From Variovorax sp. S12S4 (GTDB lineage Bacteria > Pseudomonadota > Gammaproteobacteria > Burkholderiales > Burkholderiaceae_C), in contig NZ_JALPKR020000002.1 in assembly GCF_023195515.1 (NCBI RefSeq), positions 2,829,001 to 2,893,000 on the forward strand: DNA of 64,000 nt. Direction: 5' to 3'. The notes beneath the pieces are model-generated. The model did not search any database, was not told the origin of the DNA, and saw only the letters and a list, made by a program, of their open reading frames with translations. This document shows, piece by piece, positions 52,271-61,552 of this stretch. Position numbers and translations under genes: made by a program. The number at the start of each line of letters is the position of its first letter. Within the stretch, counting starts at the first letter, position 1.

Positions 52271-53227
52271 ATGCCCACGACCACACCGAACCAGCCGCTG
52301 GGCGGCAACACGATGCCGCGCTTCGCCGGCCCTGGCACGATGATGCGGCTGCCGGCTGCAACGTCCGCGCAAGGGCTGGACGCGGCGTTCATCGGCGTGC
52401 CGCTGGACATCGGCACTTCCAACCGCCCGGGCGCACGCTTCGGGCCGCGCCAGATACGCGCCGAATCGGCGCTGCTGCGGCCCTACAACATGGCGACCGG
52501 CGCAGCGCCGTTCGACAAGCTGAACGTGGCCGACCTGGGCGATGTGCCCATCAACACCTATTCACTCGAAAAATCGGTCGACATCATCTCGACGTTCTAC
52601 GACACGGTGCTGGCGGCCGGCTGCGCACCGCTCACGCTCGGCGGCGACCACACGATTGCGCTGCCCATCCTGCGTGCAGTGGCACGCAAGCACGGCCCGG
52701 TCGCGCTGGTGCATGTCGATGCGCATGCGGACGTGAACGACGACATGTTCGGCGAGCGCATCGCCCACGGCACGCCGTTCCGCCGCGCGGTGGAAGAGGG
52801 GCTGCTGGCATGCGACAAGGTCTGGCAAATTGGCCTGCGCGGCACCGGCTATGCGGCCGATGATTTCGACTGGCCCCGCGAGCAGGGCTTTACCGTGGTG
52901 CAGGCGCACGAGGTCTGGTACCAGTCGCTCGCCCCGCTGATGGCGCAGGTGCGCGAGCGCATCGGGCCGACGCATCCGGTCTACATCAGCTTCGACATCG
53001 ACGGCATCGACCCTTCGTTTGCTGGCGGTACGGGCACGCCGGAGATCGGCGGCCTTACGGTGCCGCAGGCGCTGGAGATCGTGCGCGGTTGCCGTGGGCT
53101 GAACGTGGTGGGCGCCGATCTGGTGGAGGTGAGTCCGCCTTACGACGTCAGCGGTAACACCGCGCTGCTGGGTGCAAATCTTCTCTACGAAATGTTGTGC
53201 GTGCTTCCGGGCGTGCCTTTTCGCTGA
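52271..53227 (+). CDS. speB: Agmatinase / guanidinobutyrase (ureohydrolase)
   Basis: A 318-residue arginase-family enzyme. Manganese ligands are in LTLGGDHTIALP (His), LVHVDAHADVNDD (Asp, His, Asp) and ISFDIDGIDPSFAGGTGTPE (two Asp). It releases urea from a guanidino compound. The start ATG at 52271 is 11 bp after potC. Next to GABA aminotransferase and succinate-semialdehyde dehydrogenase, 4-guanidinobutyrate (giving GABA) is at least as likely a substrate as agmatine (giving putrescine). Confidence 0.88.
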   Translation: MPTTTPNQPLGGNTMPRFAGPGTMMRLPAATSAQGLDAAFIGVPLDIGTSNRPGARFGPRQIRAESALLRPYNMATGAAPFDKLNVADLGDVPINTYSLEKSVDIISTFYDTVLAAGCAPLTLGGDHTIALPILRAVARKHGPVALVHVDAHADVNDDMFGERIAHGTPFRRAVEEGLLACDKVWQIGLRGTGYAADDFDWPREQGFTVVQAHEVWYQSLAPLMAQVRERIGPTHPVYISFDIDGIDPSFAGGTGTPEIGGLTVPQALEIVRGCRGLNVVGADLVEVSPPYDVSGNTALLGANLLYEMLCVLPGVPFR

Positions 53228-53274
53228 GAGACTGGGTCGCGTGTTCTTTTTTGGGGCGATGCAGTTGTGTGTTG

Positions 53275-53530
53275 TTCAGGGCGCGTGCAAAGGCCACCGG
53301 GTACTCCCCTCCGCGAATGTCCCCCGCCTTCGGCTCCTCCTTTATTTCGCTGCGGGGAGCACCCGATGCCCTGTGCACATGGGCACGCTGCTGGTGTGCA
53401 GCCGATCAACGACCGGCGCGCATGACGCTCACGTCGATGGGGTGCCTTGCGCAGCGAAATAAAGGAGGAGGCCGCAGGCCGGGGGACATTCGCGGAGCAA
53501 GGTACCCCGTCGGCGGGTGCGCGCCCTGAA
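53275..53530. repeat. 256-bp imperfect inverted repeat (fold-back element)
   Basis: Two long arms lie head to head between speB and gabD. The ends match (TTCAGGGCGCG). Perfect blocks include 17 bp (53309-53325 with 53481-53497) and 21 bp (53334-53354 with 53450-53470). The centre (53360-53440) is unpaired. It encodes no supported protein. It resembles a miniature inverted-repeat or intergenic mosaic element. Confidence 0.75.
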
Positions 53531-53595
53531 TGGCAGCTAGAAGCGCCCGAGCAAGACCCCTCAACAGATCACAACAAACCCGAGACCCATTGACC

Positions 53596-55068
53596 ATGAA
53601 AACCTCCCCCCTCGCACTGCTCAACGACCCGACCCTGCTCAAGACCGACGCGCTGATCGCCGGCGAATGGACAAAGGGCAAGAGTCGCTTCGACGTGAAC
53701 GACCCGGCCACTGGTCAGAAGCTGGTCGACGTCGCCAACCTCACGCGCGCGGACGCCGTCCTCGCCATCGCCGCTGCGAATATGGCGCTCGCAGCCTGGC
53801 GCCGCAAGACCGGCAAGGAGCGCAGCATCGTGCTGCGCAAGTGGTTCGACCTGCTGATCGCCAACACCGAAGACCTGGGCCGCCTCATGACCGCCGAGCA
53901 GGGCAAGCCCTTTGCCGAAGCCAAGGGCGAGGTGGCCTACGGCGCGAGTTTTATCGAGTGGTTTGCCGAGGAAGCCAAGCGCGTCAACGGCGAGGTGCTG
54001 CCGCAGTTCGACAACAACCGGCGCTTGCTGGTCATGAAGCAGGCCATCGGCGTTTGCGCCGCCATCACGCCATGGAACTTTCCGCTGGCCATGATCACGC
54101 GCAAGGTGGCACCGGCGTTGGCCGCGGGCTGCACGGTCGTCATCAAGCCGGCGGAGCTCACGCCGCTTACTGCACTGGCCGCGGCCGAGCTGGCGGTGCG
54201 CGCGGGCATTCCGGCGGGTGTGCTCAACGTGCTTACGGCAGACAGCCAGAACAGCATCGCCGTCGGCAAGGAACTTTGCGAGAGCGACATCGTGCGGCAC
54301 CTGAGCTTCACCGGCTCCACCGAAGTCGGCCGCATCCTCATGAGCCAGTGCGCGCCGACGGTCAAGAAGCTGTCGCTCGAGCTCGGCGGCAACGCGCCTT
54401 TCCTGGTGTTCGACGATGCCGATGTCGATTCGGCGGTCGAGGGTGCCATGGCCAGCAAGTACCGCAATGCCGGCCAGACCTGCGTGTGTGCGAACCGGCT
54501 GTATGTGCAAGACGGCATCTACGACAGCTTCGTCGAGAAGTTCGCGACCAAGGTCAAGGCGCTCAAGGTCGGCAACGGCTTTGAAGAGGGCGTGGTGCAG
54601 GGGCCGCTTATCGAGGATGCGGCCGTTGAAAAAGTGCAGCGACACGTCGACGACGCGGTGGCCAAGGGCGGCAAGCTGCTGGCGGGCGGCCACAAGATCG
54701 AGGGGCAGTTCTTCGAGCCGACGGTCATTGCCGAGGCCACGCCGGACATGCTGTGTGCGAAGGAAGAAACCTTTGGCCCCTTTGCGCCGGTGTTTCGCTT
54801 CAAGACCGAGCAGGACGCCATCGATGCCGCCAACAACACCGAGTTCGGCTTGGCGAGCTACTTCTATACGCGCGACGTGGGCCGCATCTTCCGAGTGGCG
54901 GAGGCGCTGGAGTACGGCATGGTCGGCATCAATGCCGGCGTGATCGCCACGGAGCACGTGCCCTTCGGCGGCGTGAAGCAGTCAGGCCTTGGGCGCGAAG
55001 GTTCGCACCATGGCATGGACGACTACGTCGAGATCAAGTATCTCTGCCTGGGCGACATCCAGAAATAA
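53596..55068 (+). CDS. gabD: Succinate-semialdehyde dehydrogenase (NAD(P)+)
   Basis: A 490-residue aldehyde dehydrogenase. Motifs are ITPWNFPLAMITRKVAPAL, VIKPAELTPLTA, FTGSTEVGRIL, the glutamate in LELGGNAPFLVF, the catalytic cysteine in NAGQTCVCANR and EETFGPFAPVF. Length and the C-terminal GLGREGSHHGMDDYVEIKY match GabD. It oxidises succinate semialdehyde to succinate, completing GABA breakdown. It is separated from speB by the fold-back repeat but is in the same orientation. Confidence 0.9.
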   Translation: MKTSPLALLNDPTLLKTDALIAGEWTKGKSRFDVNDPATGQKLVDVANLTRADAVLAIAAANMALAAWRRKTGKERSIVLRKWFDLLIANTEDLGRLMTAEQGKPFAEAKGEVAYGASFIEWFAEEAKRVNGEVLPQFDNNRRLLVMKQAIGVCAAITPWNFPLAMITRKVAPALAAGCTVVIKPAELTPLTALAAAELAVRAGIPAGVLNVLTADSQNSIAVGKELCESDIVRHLSFTGSTEVGRILMSQCAPTVKKLSLELGGNAPFLVFDDADVDSAVEGAMASKYRNAGQTCVCANRLYVQDGIYDSFVEKFATKVKALKVGNGFEEGVVQGPLIEDAAVEKVQRHVDDAVAKGGKLLAGGHKIEGQFFEPTVIAEATPDMLCAKEETFGPFAPVFRFKTEQDAIDAANNTEFGLASYFYTRDVGRIFRVAEALEYGMVGINAGVIATEHVPFGGVKQSGLGREGSHHGMDDYVEIKYLCLGDIQK

Positions 55069-55087
55069 GAGAGAAGTAGGCCCAGGC

Positions 55088-55121
55088 GACCGGCTACGCG
55101 CGCAGGCGGCGCGTGCCGGTC
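55088..55121. terminator. Hairpin between convergent genes
   Basis: GACCGGCTACGCGC and GCGCGTGCCGGTC pair with one bulge in the 65-bp space between gabD and the convergent peptidase gene. There is no T-run, so it is a weak or bidirectional terminator candidate. Confidence 0.45.
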
Positions 55122-55133
55122 GGGAGGCCGGCC

Positions 55134-55907
55134 TTACTTGGCCTTGGTGTCGAGGCGCTTCTGCATTGCTGCAGCGCGCTCGCTCGACGGCGGGTGCGAG
55201 CTCAGGATCGAGCTGCCCGAACTGCCGCTGCTCAGCGCGGCGAGTTTCTGGAAGCTGCTCACCAGGCCCTTGCGCTCCAGCTTGCGTTCCGTCAGCAGGT
55301 CGAACGAGTAGTTGTCGGCCGCGCTCTCTTGCGTTTGGGAGAACTGGGCGTTGATGAACTTCTCGCCGAGGTCGCCCGCTTGCGATTGCGACAGCTGGCC
55401 CACGACACCACCGGCGGCGCTGGCAAGGCCGCGGACAGCCGAGGCTGCGTACGCGGTTTGCATGCGCGACTTGGAATGGCCCAGTGCCACGTGGCCGATT
55501 TCATGGCCGATGACGCCGCGCAGCTCGTCGTCGTTCATCAGGTCCATCAGCCCGCTGTACACGCGGATGCAGCCGTTGGCCATGGCCCAGGCGTTCACGT
55601 CCTTGGTGAGATAGACCTTGTAGTTGGCCGTCTTGCCGTTCACGCTGGTGGGCATGGCGCGCACCACCTGGTTCAGCCGCGTGGTGTAGCGGCTGTTGGC
55701 GGGTGCGACTTCGTTCTTCTGGTCCATTGCGGCGCAAGACTGGTCGGACATCGTTGCAATGTCCGCGTCGGTCAGCGACATGGCCTTGTAGGCCGAGCCG
55801 CCGACTTGCGCGAGAGCGCCGGTGTCTGCGCCCTTCATGGCTCCACAGCCCGCGAGGGCGGCAGCCATGATGACGGAGACGGCGATAGGTAGTTTGAGAT
55901 GGTGCAT
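55134..55907 (-). CDS. M48 family metalloprotease lipoprotein
   Basis: A 257-residue protein with a lipoprotein signal (IMAAALAGCGAMKG, lipobox cysteine 21). The zinc motif is VIGHEIGHVALGH near residue 135, and the third ligand glutamate is in QTQESAADNYSFDLL near 195. It belongs to the LoiP/YcaL-like outer-membrane peptidases involved in envelope protein quality control. It is monocistronic and converges with gabD. Confidence 0.88.
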   Translation of the reverse strand: MHHLKLPIAVSVIMAAALAGCGAMKGADTGALAQVGGSAYKAMSLTDADIATMSDQSCAAMDQKNEVAPANSRYTTRLNQVVRAMPTSVNGKTANYKVYLTKDVNAWAMANGCIRVYSGLMDLMNDDELRGVIGHEIGHVALGHSKSRMQTAYAASAVRGLASAAGGVVGQLSQSQAGDLGEKFINAQFSQTQESAADNYSFDLLTERKLERKGLVSSFQKLAALSSGSSGSSILSSHPPSSERAAAMQKRLDTKAK

Positions 55908-56133
55908 TGGAGCTCCCCTTCTTATGAATATTAAAAGTCAGTGCATCAAGCTGGCCGCGCTCCGACTTTGCATCGGTGCGCTGCGCGTCAGCGGGCGCCA
56001 TCATAGGTGAGCAAAAGCGACTGGAGCCATTGCTTTTTAACTGCGTCGCTTCTTGTAATTCTTTCGTTGGACGGCTGTGGACTAATTCCCGCATCGGTCT
56101 TGTTGCTGTTCTCCCGGCCGATACAATTCCCGC

Positions 56134-56541
56134 ATGTATCGGGTCCGCCTGTTCGTTCTTTGGGTCATGATGATCGCCGTGCCGTTCCAGGGGTACGCGG
56201 CGGTAGCCATGGCCTTTTGCACACCGGAGCACGGCGGTAGCCATGCGGCTGCAACGGCCTCGGCCGAACACTCGCACGGCGGCAATGGGCATGCGGACCA
56301 TCACGCCAAGGCCCAAGACAAAGCAAAGCAATCCGCGGATGACAGCGCCGGCAACACCGCCAGCGCCGAGCCCGACGCAATGCACAAGTGCGGCACCTGC
56401 GGCGCATGCCACGGCACCGCCCTGATCAGCACGCCGCAATTCGCGGTACTCCACGGCCTGCCTCGCGCAGACCTGGTGGAGCCTCCCCTCGCGATGGCCA
56501 CGCTCGAGCCTCGCGTTCTCGACAAACCTCCTCGCGCCTAA
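56134..56541 (+). CDS. Periplasmic His-rich protein of copper cluster
   Basis: A 135-residue protein with an N-terminal signal or anchor (LFVLWVMMIAVPFQGYAAVA). It is histidine-rich (SAEHSHGGNGHADHHA), with a CGTCGACHG motif near 97 and the ending LDKPPRA often seen in small proteins of copper-resistance loci. Metal binding is likely. It is the first gene of the copper cluster. Confidence 0.6.
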   Translation: MYRVRLFVLWVMMIAVPFQGYAAVAMAFCTPEHGGSHAAATASAEHSHGGNGHADHHAKAQDKAKQSADDSAGNTASAEPDAMHKCGTCGACHGTALISTPQFAVLHGLPRADLVEPPLAMATLEPRVLDKPPRA

Positions 56542-56683
56542 CGCGTTCGCGTTTGTGCATGCGCGCCTGTGACCTGGTCACGGGCCGCCGCTGCCCTGCC
56601 GCGAACGCTCATGCATCGCTGCGCCGCGCCCGTTCCCGGGCCGCATTGGCGCACTCCGTTCATGAACACGTTGCGAGGACTCC

Positions 56684-57031
56684 ATGTTCCATCCATTGCC
56701 GGCCCGTTGGCTGGCTGTATTTCCCGCCATGGCGGCGGTGGCTGCCATGGCGCAGCCCGCGCCGGGCGAAGCGCCGGCGGCTGCGCCCCCAGCCCTGACC
56801 TACAAGTCCGCGCTCGAGGACTACCGGCCTTTCACTGACGAAAAGCCCATTCCTTGGAAGGAGGCCAACGAGACCGTGCGCCAGCGCGGCGGTTGGCAGG
56901 CCTATGCCAAGGAGGCGGCGGGCGGCAATTCGGCAGGGGCCGAACAACCGGCCAAGGGCAAGACGGAAGACCCTGCCGCGCACCGGGGCCACACGATGCC
57001 CATGCCGCCCAAGAAGGAGCAGCAGCCATGA
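56684..57031 (+). CDS. Small secreted protein of copper cluster, 115 aa
   Basis: It has an N-terminal signal (WLAVFPAMAAVAAMAQPAPG), then YKSALEDYRPFTDEKPIPWK, EANETVRQRGGWQAYAKEA and an His/Met-containing tail (HRGHTMPMPP). Small proteins of this type commonly precede TolC-like genes in copper efflux operons. Its stop overlaps the next ATG by four bases. The function is not established. Confidence 0.65.
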   Translation: MFHPLPARWLAVFPAMAAVAAMAQPAPGEAPAAAPPALTYKSALEDYRPFTDEKPIPWKEANETVRQRGGWQAYAKEAAGGNSAGAEQPAKGKTEDPAAHRGHTMPMPPKKEQQP

Positions 57032-58451
57032 AGCCCGCCCTTCGCCTGGGCGCCGCTGCATTCGCGGCCACGCTGCTGGCAGGCTGCGCCTCGGTCGGTA
57101 TCGACGACGCGCTGCAGGACACGAACACCAGTGCCCGGCAGTTCACAGGCGGCAAGCTCGAACTCAGCCGCACGCAAGAGCAGCGGGACCGCCGCTCGGC
57201 GCTCGCGCAGGAGCTGCTCTCAAGCCGCTGTCGCAGACCGATGCGGTGCAGCTCGCGCTGGCCAACAGCCCCTCGGTGCAGGCCCTGGTCGCGCAGAGCT
57301 GGGGCGACATTGCCGCGGCCAACCAGTCGAGCCGGTTGCCGAATCCGGTCTTCACCTTCGAGCGCATGCGCCTGAACAGCGAACTCGAGCTTGGCCGGCT
57401 GCTGTCGTTCGGGCTGGTGGATCTCATCCTGCTGCCGCAGCGCCTGTCCATCTCGCGAAGCCAGGCCAGCCAGGCCAAGGTGCAGCTCACCGGCGCCGTG
57501 GTCGACCAGGTCACGCAGGTGCGGCAGGCCTGGGTCCGCGCCGTGGCGGCGCAGCAGACGCTGAAGTACGCCGAGCAGGTCAACCGCTCGGCCCAGGCCA
57601 GCGCGGAACTCGCTCGGCGCATGCAGCAGATCGGCAACTTCAGCAAGCTGCAGCGCGCGCGCCAGCAGGTCTTCTATGCCGATGCGACCACGCAACTGGC
57701 TTCGGCGCAGCACGCCGCCACGGCCGCGCGCGAGGAACTGGTTCGCGCCTTGGGGCTCGACGACGCGCAGGCCGCCAGGCTGGCCTTGCCGGATCGGTTG
57801 CCCGACTTGCCCAAGACACCGCGCGAGCCGAAGGAAGTGGCCGCCACCGCGACCGAGCAGCGGCTCGACGTGCAGCTCGCACGTGCCCAGCTCGATGTGG
57901 CGGGCAAGTCGCAGGGCATCAACCTGCTGTCGACCTTCGTCGACGTGGAGGTCGGTGGCCGGCGCGACACGGTATTCGACAACGCCGAAGGCACGAAGAG
58001 CACGCGGCGCGGCTTCGAGCTCGACATCCGGCTGCCGTTGTTCGACTGGGGCTCGGCGCAACGCGATGCGCTGAACGCGCGATCGCTGGCCGCGGCCAAC
58101 CGCTATGACGGCGCGGTGCGCGGTGCCTCGTCGCAGTTGCGCGATGGCTACTCGGCCTACCGCACAGCCTACGACATCGCGCGGCACTACCGCGACGAGA
58201 TCGTTCCGCTGCGCCAGGCCATGGCCGACGAAAACGTGCTTCGCTACAACGGCATGCTGATCGGCGTGTTCGAGCTGCTGGCCGAAGCGCGCGACCAGAT
58301 CGCGAGCGTGAGCAACGCCATCAACGCCCAGCAGCAGTTCTGGCTGGCCGACGCCGCCCTGGCGGCCTCGGTGATCGGAAAGCCGACAGCCACGGGCGCC
58401 CCCGTAGCCGGTTCGGGCGGCGAGGCCGCCACTGCAAGTGCCGCCCACTGA
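57028..58451 (+). pseudogene. TolC-family outer-membrane efflux lipoprotein, one frameshift
   Basis: The start at 57028 gives a lipoprotein signal (FAATLLAGCASVG). After LAQELLS near 57220 the frame is lost. One added base continues it with KPLSQTDAVQLALANSPSVQ, LLSFGLVDLILLPQRLS and so on to 58451, about 474 residues in total. The two repeats of outer-membrane efflux protein are recognisable. It would form the outer-membrane channel of a copper efflux system, but no RND pump or adaptor gene is adjacent. The break is probably a sequencing error. Confidence 0.82.
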
Positions 58452-58481
58452 GCGCGCACGCCCACCAACGATTTGAACGAC

Positions 58482-59906
58482 ATGACCAACAGACGCAATT
58501 TTCTGGGCGGCGCGGGTGCCATCACCGGTGCCATCGCCGCCGCAAGCGTGAGCAAGGTGGCGATGGCCGCATTGCCCGAGCCCGTGACCCGCACCACGCC
58601 CGACACCATGCCGCCGCTCGCGCCTTCGAGCGGGCGGCCCTACAACCCCGTGGTCACGCTCAACGGCTGGACCCTGCCCTGGCGCATGAACAACGGCGTG
58701 AAGGAGTTTCACCTCGTGGCCGAGCCCGTGGTGCGCGAAATGGCGCCCGGCTTCAAGGCCAACCTGTGGGGCTACAACGGCCAGTCGCCCGGCCCGACCA
58801 TCGAGGTGGTCGAAGGGGACAGGGTGCGGATCTTCGTGACCAACAAGCTGCCCGAGCACACCAGCGTGCACTGGCACGGCCAGCGCCTGCCCAACGGCAT
58901 GGACGGCGTCTCCGGCCTGACGCAGCCGCCGATTCGCCCGGGCAAGACCTTCGTCTACGAGTTCGTCGCGCGCCGGCCCGGCACCTTCATGTACCACCCG
59001 CATGCGGACGAAATGACGCAGATGGCCATGGGCATGATGGGCTTCTGGGTCACGCACCCGAAGGCCGAGCACCCGCTGATCGAAAAGGTCGACCGCGACT
59101 TCGTGTTCTTGCTCAACGCCTACGACGTGGAGCCCGGCAGCGCGACGCCCAAGATCATGACGATGCTGGACTTCAACCTGTGGTCCTGGAACAGCCGCAT
59201 CTTTCCGGGCATCGATTCGCTCAACGTGAGGCTGAACGACAAGGTGCGCATCCGCATCGGCAACCTGACGATGACCAACCACCCGATGCACCTGCACGGG
59301 CATGAGTTTCTCGTCACCGGCACTGACGGCGGCCCGACCCCCAAGAGCACGCGCCAGTACGAGGTGACCACCGACGTGGCGGTCGGCCAGATGCGCCAGA
59401 TCGAGTTCCTGGCCGACGAGGAAGGCGATTGGGCCTTCCACTGCCACAAGAGCCACCACACCATGAACGCCATGGGCCACGACGTGCCCACGATGATCGG
59501 CCTGGACCACAAGGACGTGGCCAGGCAGATCACCAATCTTGTGCCCGACTACATGGTGATGGGCGAGCGCGGCATGGCCGACATGGCGGAAATGGAGATG
59601 CCGATTCCCGACAACACGGCGCCCATGATGACGGGCCAAGGTCCGTTTGGCTCCGTGGAGATGGGCGGCATGTTCAGCATGGTGAAGGTGCGCAAGAACC
59701 AGAAGCCGGGCGACTACAGCAACCCCGGCTGGTTCAAGCATCCCAAGGGCACGGTGGCCTACGAGCTGGACGGCCCGTCGCCCGAGCCCGCGCGCCAGCG
59801 CGGCGCAGGTGCGGCCGCCATGCCCGCGCGGAACATGCCCGCCAACAACATCGAAGTGCAGGTCCGCAAGCCGGGCAAGGCCACTTCCGGCCATGCCGGC
59901 CATTGA
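58482..59906 (+). CDS. Multicopper oxidase (CopA-like), Tat-exported
   Basis: A 474-residue multicopper oxidase. The twin-arginine signal is NRRNFLGGAGAITGAIAAAS. All copper-binding motifs are present: SVHWHGQ, YHPHADE, HPMHLHGHEF and the T1/T3 motif FHCHKSHH. A methionine-rich C-terminal part (MADMAEMEMPIPD) probably binds Cu(I). It oxidises Cu(I) to the less toxic Cu(II) in the periplasm. It is 31 bp downstream of the TolC-like gene. Confidence 0.9.
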   Translation: MTNRRNFLGGAGAITGAIAAASVSKVAMAALPEPVTRTTPDTMPPLAPSSGRPYNPVVTLNGWTLPWRMNNGVKEFHLVAEPVVREMAPGFKANLWGYNGQSPGPTIEVVEGDRVRIFVTNKLPEHTSVHWHGQRLPNGMDGVSGLTQPPIRPGKTFVYEFVARRPGTFMYHPHADEMTQMAMGMMGFWVTHPKAEHPLIEKVDRDFVFLLNAYDVEPGSATPKIMTMLDFNLWSWNSRIFPGIDSLNVRLNDKVRIRIGNLTMTNHPMHLHGHEFLVTGTDGGPTPKSTRQYEVTTDVAVGQMRQIEFLADEEGDWAFHCHKSHHTMNAMGHDVPTMIGLDHKDVARQITNLVPDYMVMGERGMADMAEMEMPIPDNTAPMMTGQGPFGSVEMGGMFSMVKVRKNQKPGDYSNPGWFKHPKGTVAYELDGPSPEPARQRGAGAAAMPARNMPANNIEVQVRKPGKATSGHAGH

Positions 59907-59927
59907 TTTTTTATTGGAAGGAAAACC

Positions 59928-60428
59928 ATGAAACACACGCTTCGCCATATCGCGTTCACCGCTTTCTCCGCCTTCGCCGCGCTGGTGGCCACAGGCGCCT
60001 CGGCCGCCGGCAACCACGCCGGTGGCCATGGGCACGATGCCGATGCCGCCATCGGCAAACCCGGCGTTGCCGCCAAGGCCACGCGCACCGTCAACGTCGA
60101 CATGACCGACTCGATGCGCTTCACGCCGGCCGACATCTCCGTGAAGCAGGGCGAGACCGTCCGCTTCGTCGTCAAGAACTCCGGCCAGCTGAAGCACGAG
60201 CTCGTGCTCGGAACCGAGAAGGAACTCAAGGAGCACTACGAAGCCATGAAGAAGAACCCCGAAATGGAGCATGCCGATCCGAACATGGTGACGCTGGCCG
60301 CGGGCAAGACCGGCGAGATCGTTTGGCAGTTCACCAAGGCGGGCAAGGTCGATTTCGGCTGCCTGCAGCCGGGCCACTACGACGCGGGCATGAAGGGCGC
60401 CGTGAAGGTTGCCAAGGCTGCCAAGTAA
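59928..60428 (+). CDS. Cupredoxin-like periplasmic copper protein
   Basis: A 166-residue secreted protein (signal ending ATGASA) with a His-rich start (GNHAGGHGHDAD). The cupredoxin fold is seen in MRFTPADISVKQGETVRFVV. The type-1 copper ligands are His in GQLKHELVLG and Cys, His and Met in FGCLQPGHYDAGM. It may carry copper or electrons to the oxidase encoded just upstream (21 bp gap). Confidence 0.87.
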   Translation: MKHTLRHIAFTAFSAFAALVATGASAAGNHAGGHGHDADAAIGKPGVAAKATRTVNVDMTDSMRFTPADISVKQGETVRFVVKNSGQLKHELVLGTEKELKEHYEAMKKNPEMEHADPNMVTLAAGKTGEIVWQFTKAGKVDFGCLQPGHYDAGMKGAVKVAKAAK

Positions 60429-60448
60429 ACAAGGAAAGGAAATCGAAG

Positions 60449-60742
60449 ATGCCGAACATCCGTATCGCACTCGCGGCCTTGGTCGCCGCACTTTCATTCA
60501 CTGGCGCCGTGGCCGCCGCGGAACTCGCCGACGGCGAGGTCCGCAAGGTGGACAAGGACAACAAGAAACTCACCATCAAGCACGGCCCGCTGACGGACCT
60601 GGACATGCCCGGCATGACCATGGTTTTCGGCGTCAAGGAAGACGCCTTGCTCGACAAGGTGAAGACCGGCGAGAAGGTGCGCTTCCAGGCCGAGAAGATC
60701 GACGGCAAGTTCGTCGTGACCGCAATCGAACCCGCGCAGTGA
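60449..60742 (+). CDS. CusF-like copper-binding protein
   Basis: A 97-residue periplasmic protein with signal MPNIRIALAALVAALSFTGA. The CusF beta-barrel motif is KLTIKHGPLTDLDMPGMTMVF: the His and the two Met of the MxM site are kept, but the tryptophan that caps the copper in E. coli CusF is replaced by Met. AAGGAAA precedes the ATG. It is the last plus-strand gene of the copper operon. Confidence 0.87.
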   Translation: MPNIRIALAALVAALSFTGAVAAAELADGEVRKVDKDNKKLTIKHGPLTDLDMPGMTMVFGVKEDALLDKVKTGEKVRFQAEKIDGKFVVTAIEPAQ

Positions 60743-60750
60743 ACGGCGGT

Positions 60751-61080
60751 TCAACCGGCCATTGAGCGGCACGCTGCCGCGCACTCCCGGCATGCCTTGG
60801 CGCATGCCTGGCAGTGCCCGGCCTTGTGTTTGACGCATTCTTCGCCGCAGGCCTGGCAGATGTCCGCGCACAGGGCGCAGATGGACCTGGCATGTTCGCT
60901 GCCGCGCGCCATCGCGGCGGCGGCAAACTGGCAGGCGGCCGCGCAGTCGATGTCCAGCGCGATGCACCTGGCCATCATGGCGACATCGCTTTCCTTCAGG
61001 CAAGAGGCCGCGCAGTGATTGCACGCCGTGGCGCAGCCGTTGCACGCTTCAATGCATGCGGCATAGGTTTCATGTGGCAT
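60751..61080 (-). CDS. Cysteine-rich four-helix copper-storage protein (Csp type)
   Basis: A 109-residue protein with 19 cysteines in repeating CxxxC patterns (CIEACNGCATACNHC, then CALCADICQACGEEC and CQACAKACRECAAAC). This defines the DUF326/Csp four-helix bundle that holds many Cu(I) ions inside. It has no signal peptide, so it is of the cytosolic Csp3 type. It is on the opposite strand, 8 bp from the CusF-like gene. Confidence 0.9.
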   Translation of the reverse strand: MPHETYAACIEACNGCATACNHCAASCLKESDVAMMARCIALDIDCAAACQFAAAAMARGSEHARSICALCADICQACGEECVKHKAGHCQACAKACRECAAACRSMAG

Positions 61081-61306
61081 TGCTGACTCCTTCGGGCGTT
61101 CCAGAAAATGCTCTTCCCCCGATCAGTTGCATGTGTAGGAAGACGGCCCACCGGCTCGTGAGGCGGCGGCGATGCATGGCTGCCTCCGCGGCGTGCAACT
61201 GCTGGCGGCGCCGACGCTCTCACCGGCGGTTTTCCTACGCGGCGGCCCACTGCGCAGAAGAGCATCCCGCCTTGATTCGGTTTCTCTCAACGCAGGAGCA
61301 TTTCGC

Positions 61307-61552
61307 ATGAGCACTACCCTTCGCAACGACGCGGCACTCGCCAAACACTCTCTCGGCATCGCGGACTGGATCGCGCTGGTCCTGATGATCGTCGGGGCCA
61401 TCAACTGGGGCCTTGTCGGCGCGTTCAACTTCGATCTGGTCGCGGCCATCTTCGGCGAGATGTCGATGGCCAGCCGCATCGTCTATGTGCTGGTTGGACT
61501 GGCGGGCCTCTACGGCCTGACCATGCCGATGCGCCTGGTGCCGCGCAGTTGA
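61307..61552 (+). CDS. DUF378 family membrane protein
   Basis: An 81-residue protein with two membrane segments: LGIADWIALVLMIVGAINWG and RIVYVLVGLAGLYGLTM. The GAINWGLVG motif is characteristic of the DUF378 family of unknown function. AGGAG lies 9 bp upstream. Its TGA overlaps a TTG start of the following hydrolase. Confidence 0.87.
   Translation: MSTTLRNDAALAKHSLGIADWIALVLMIVGAINWGLVGAFNFDLVAAIFGEMSMASRIVYVLVGLAGLYGLTMPMRLVPRS

Noticed and set aside
55908..56133. Copper-responsive regulator gene upstream of the copper cluster
   Set aside because: The 226-bp gap has no supported regulator ORF.
56832..60497. 1221-codon minus-strand open frame
   Set aside because: It is a shadow of the copper cluster; its histidine-rich translation comes from antisense codons of the oxidase and neighbours.
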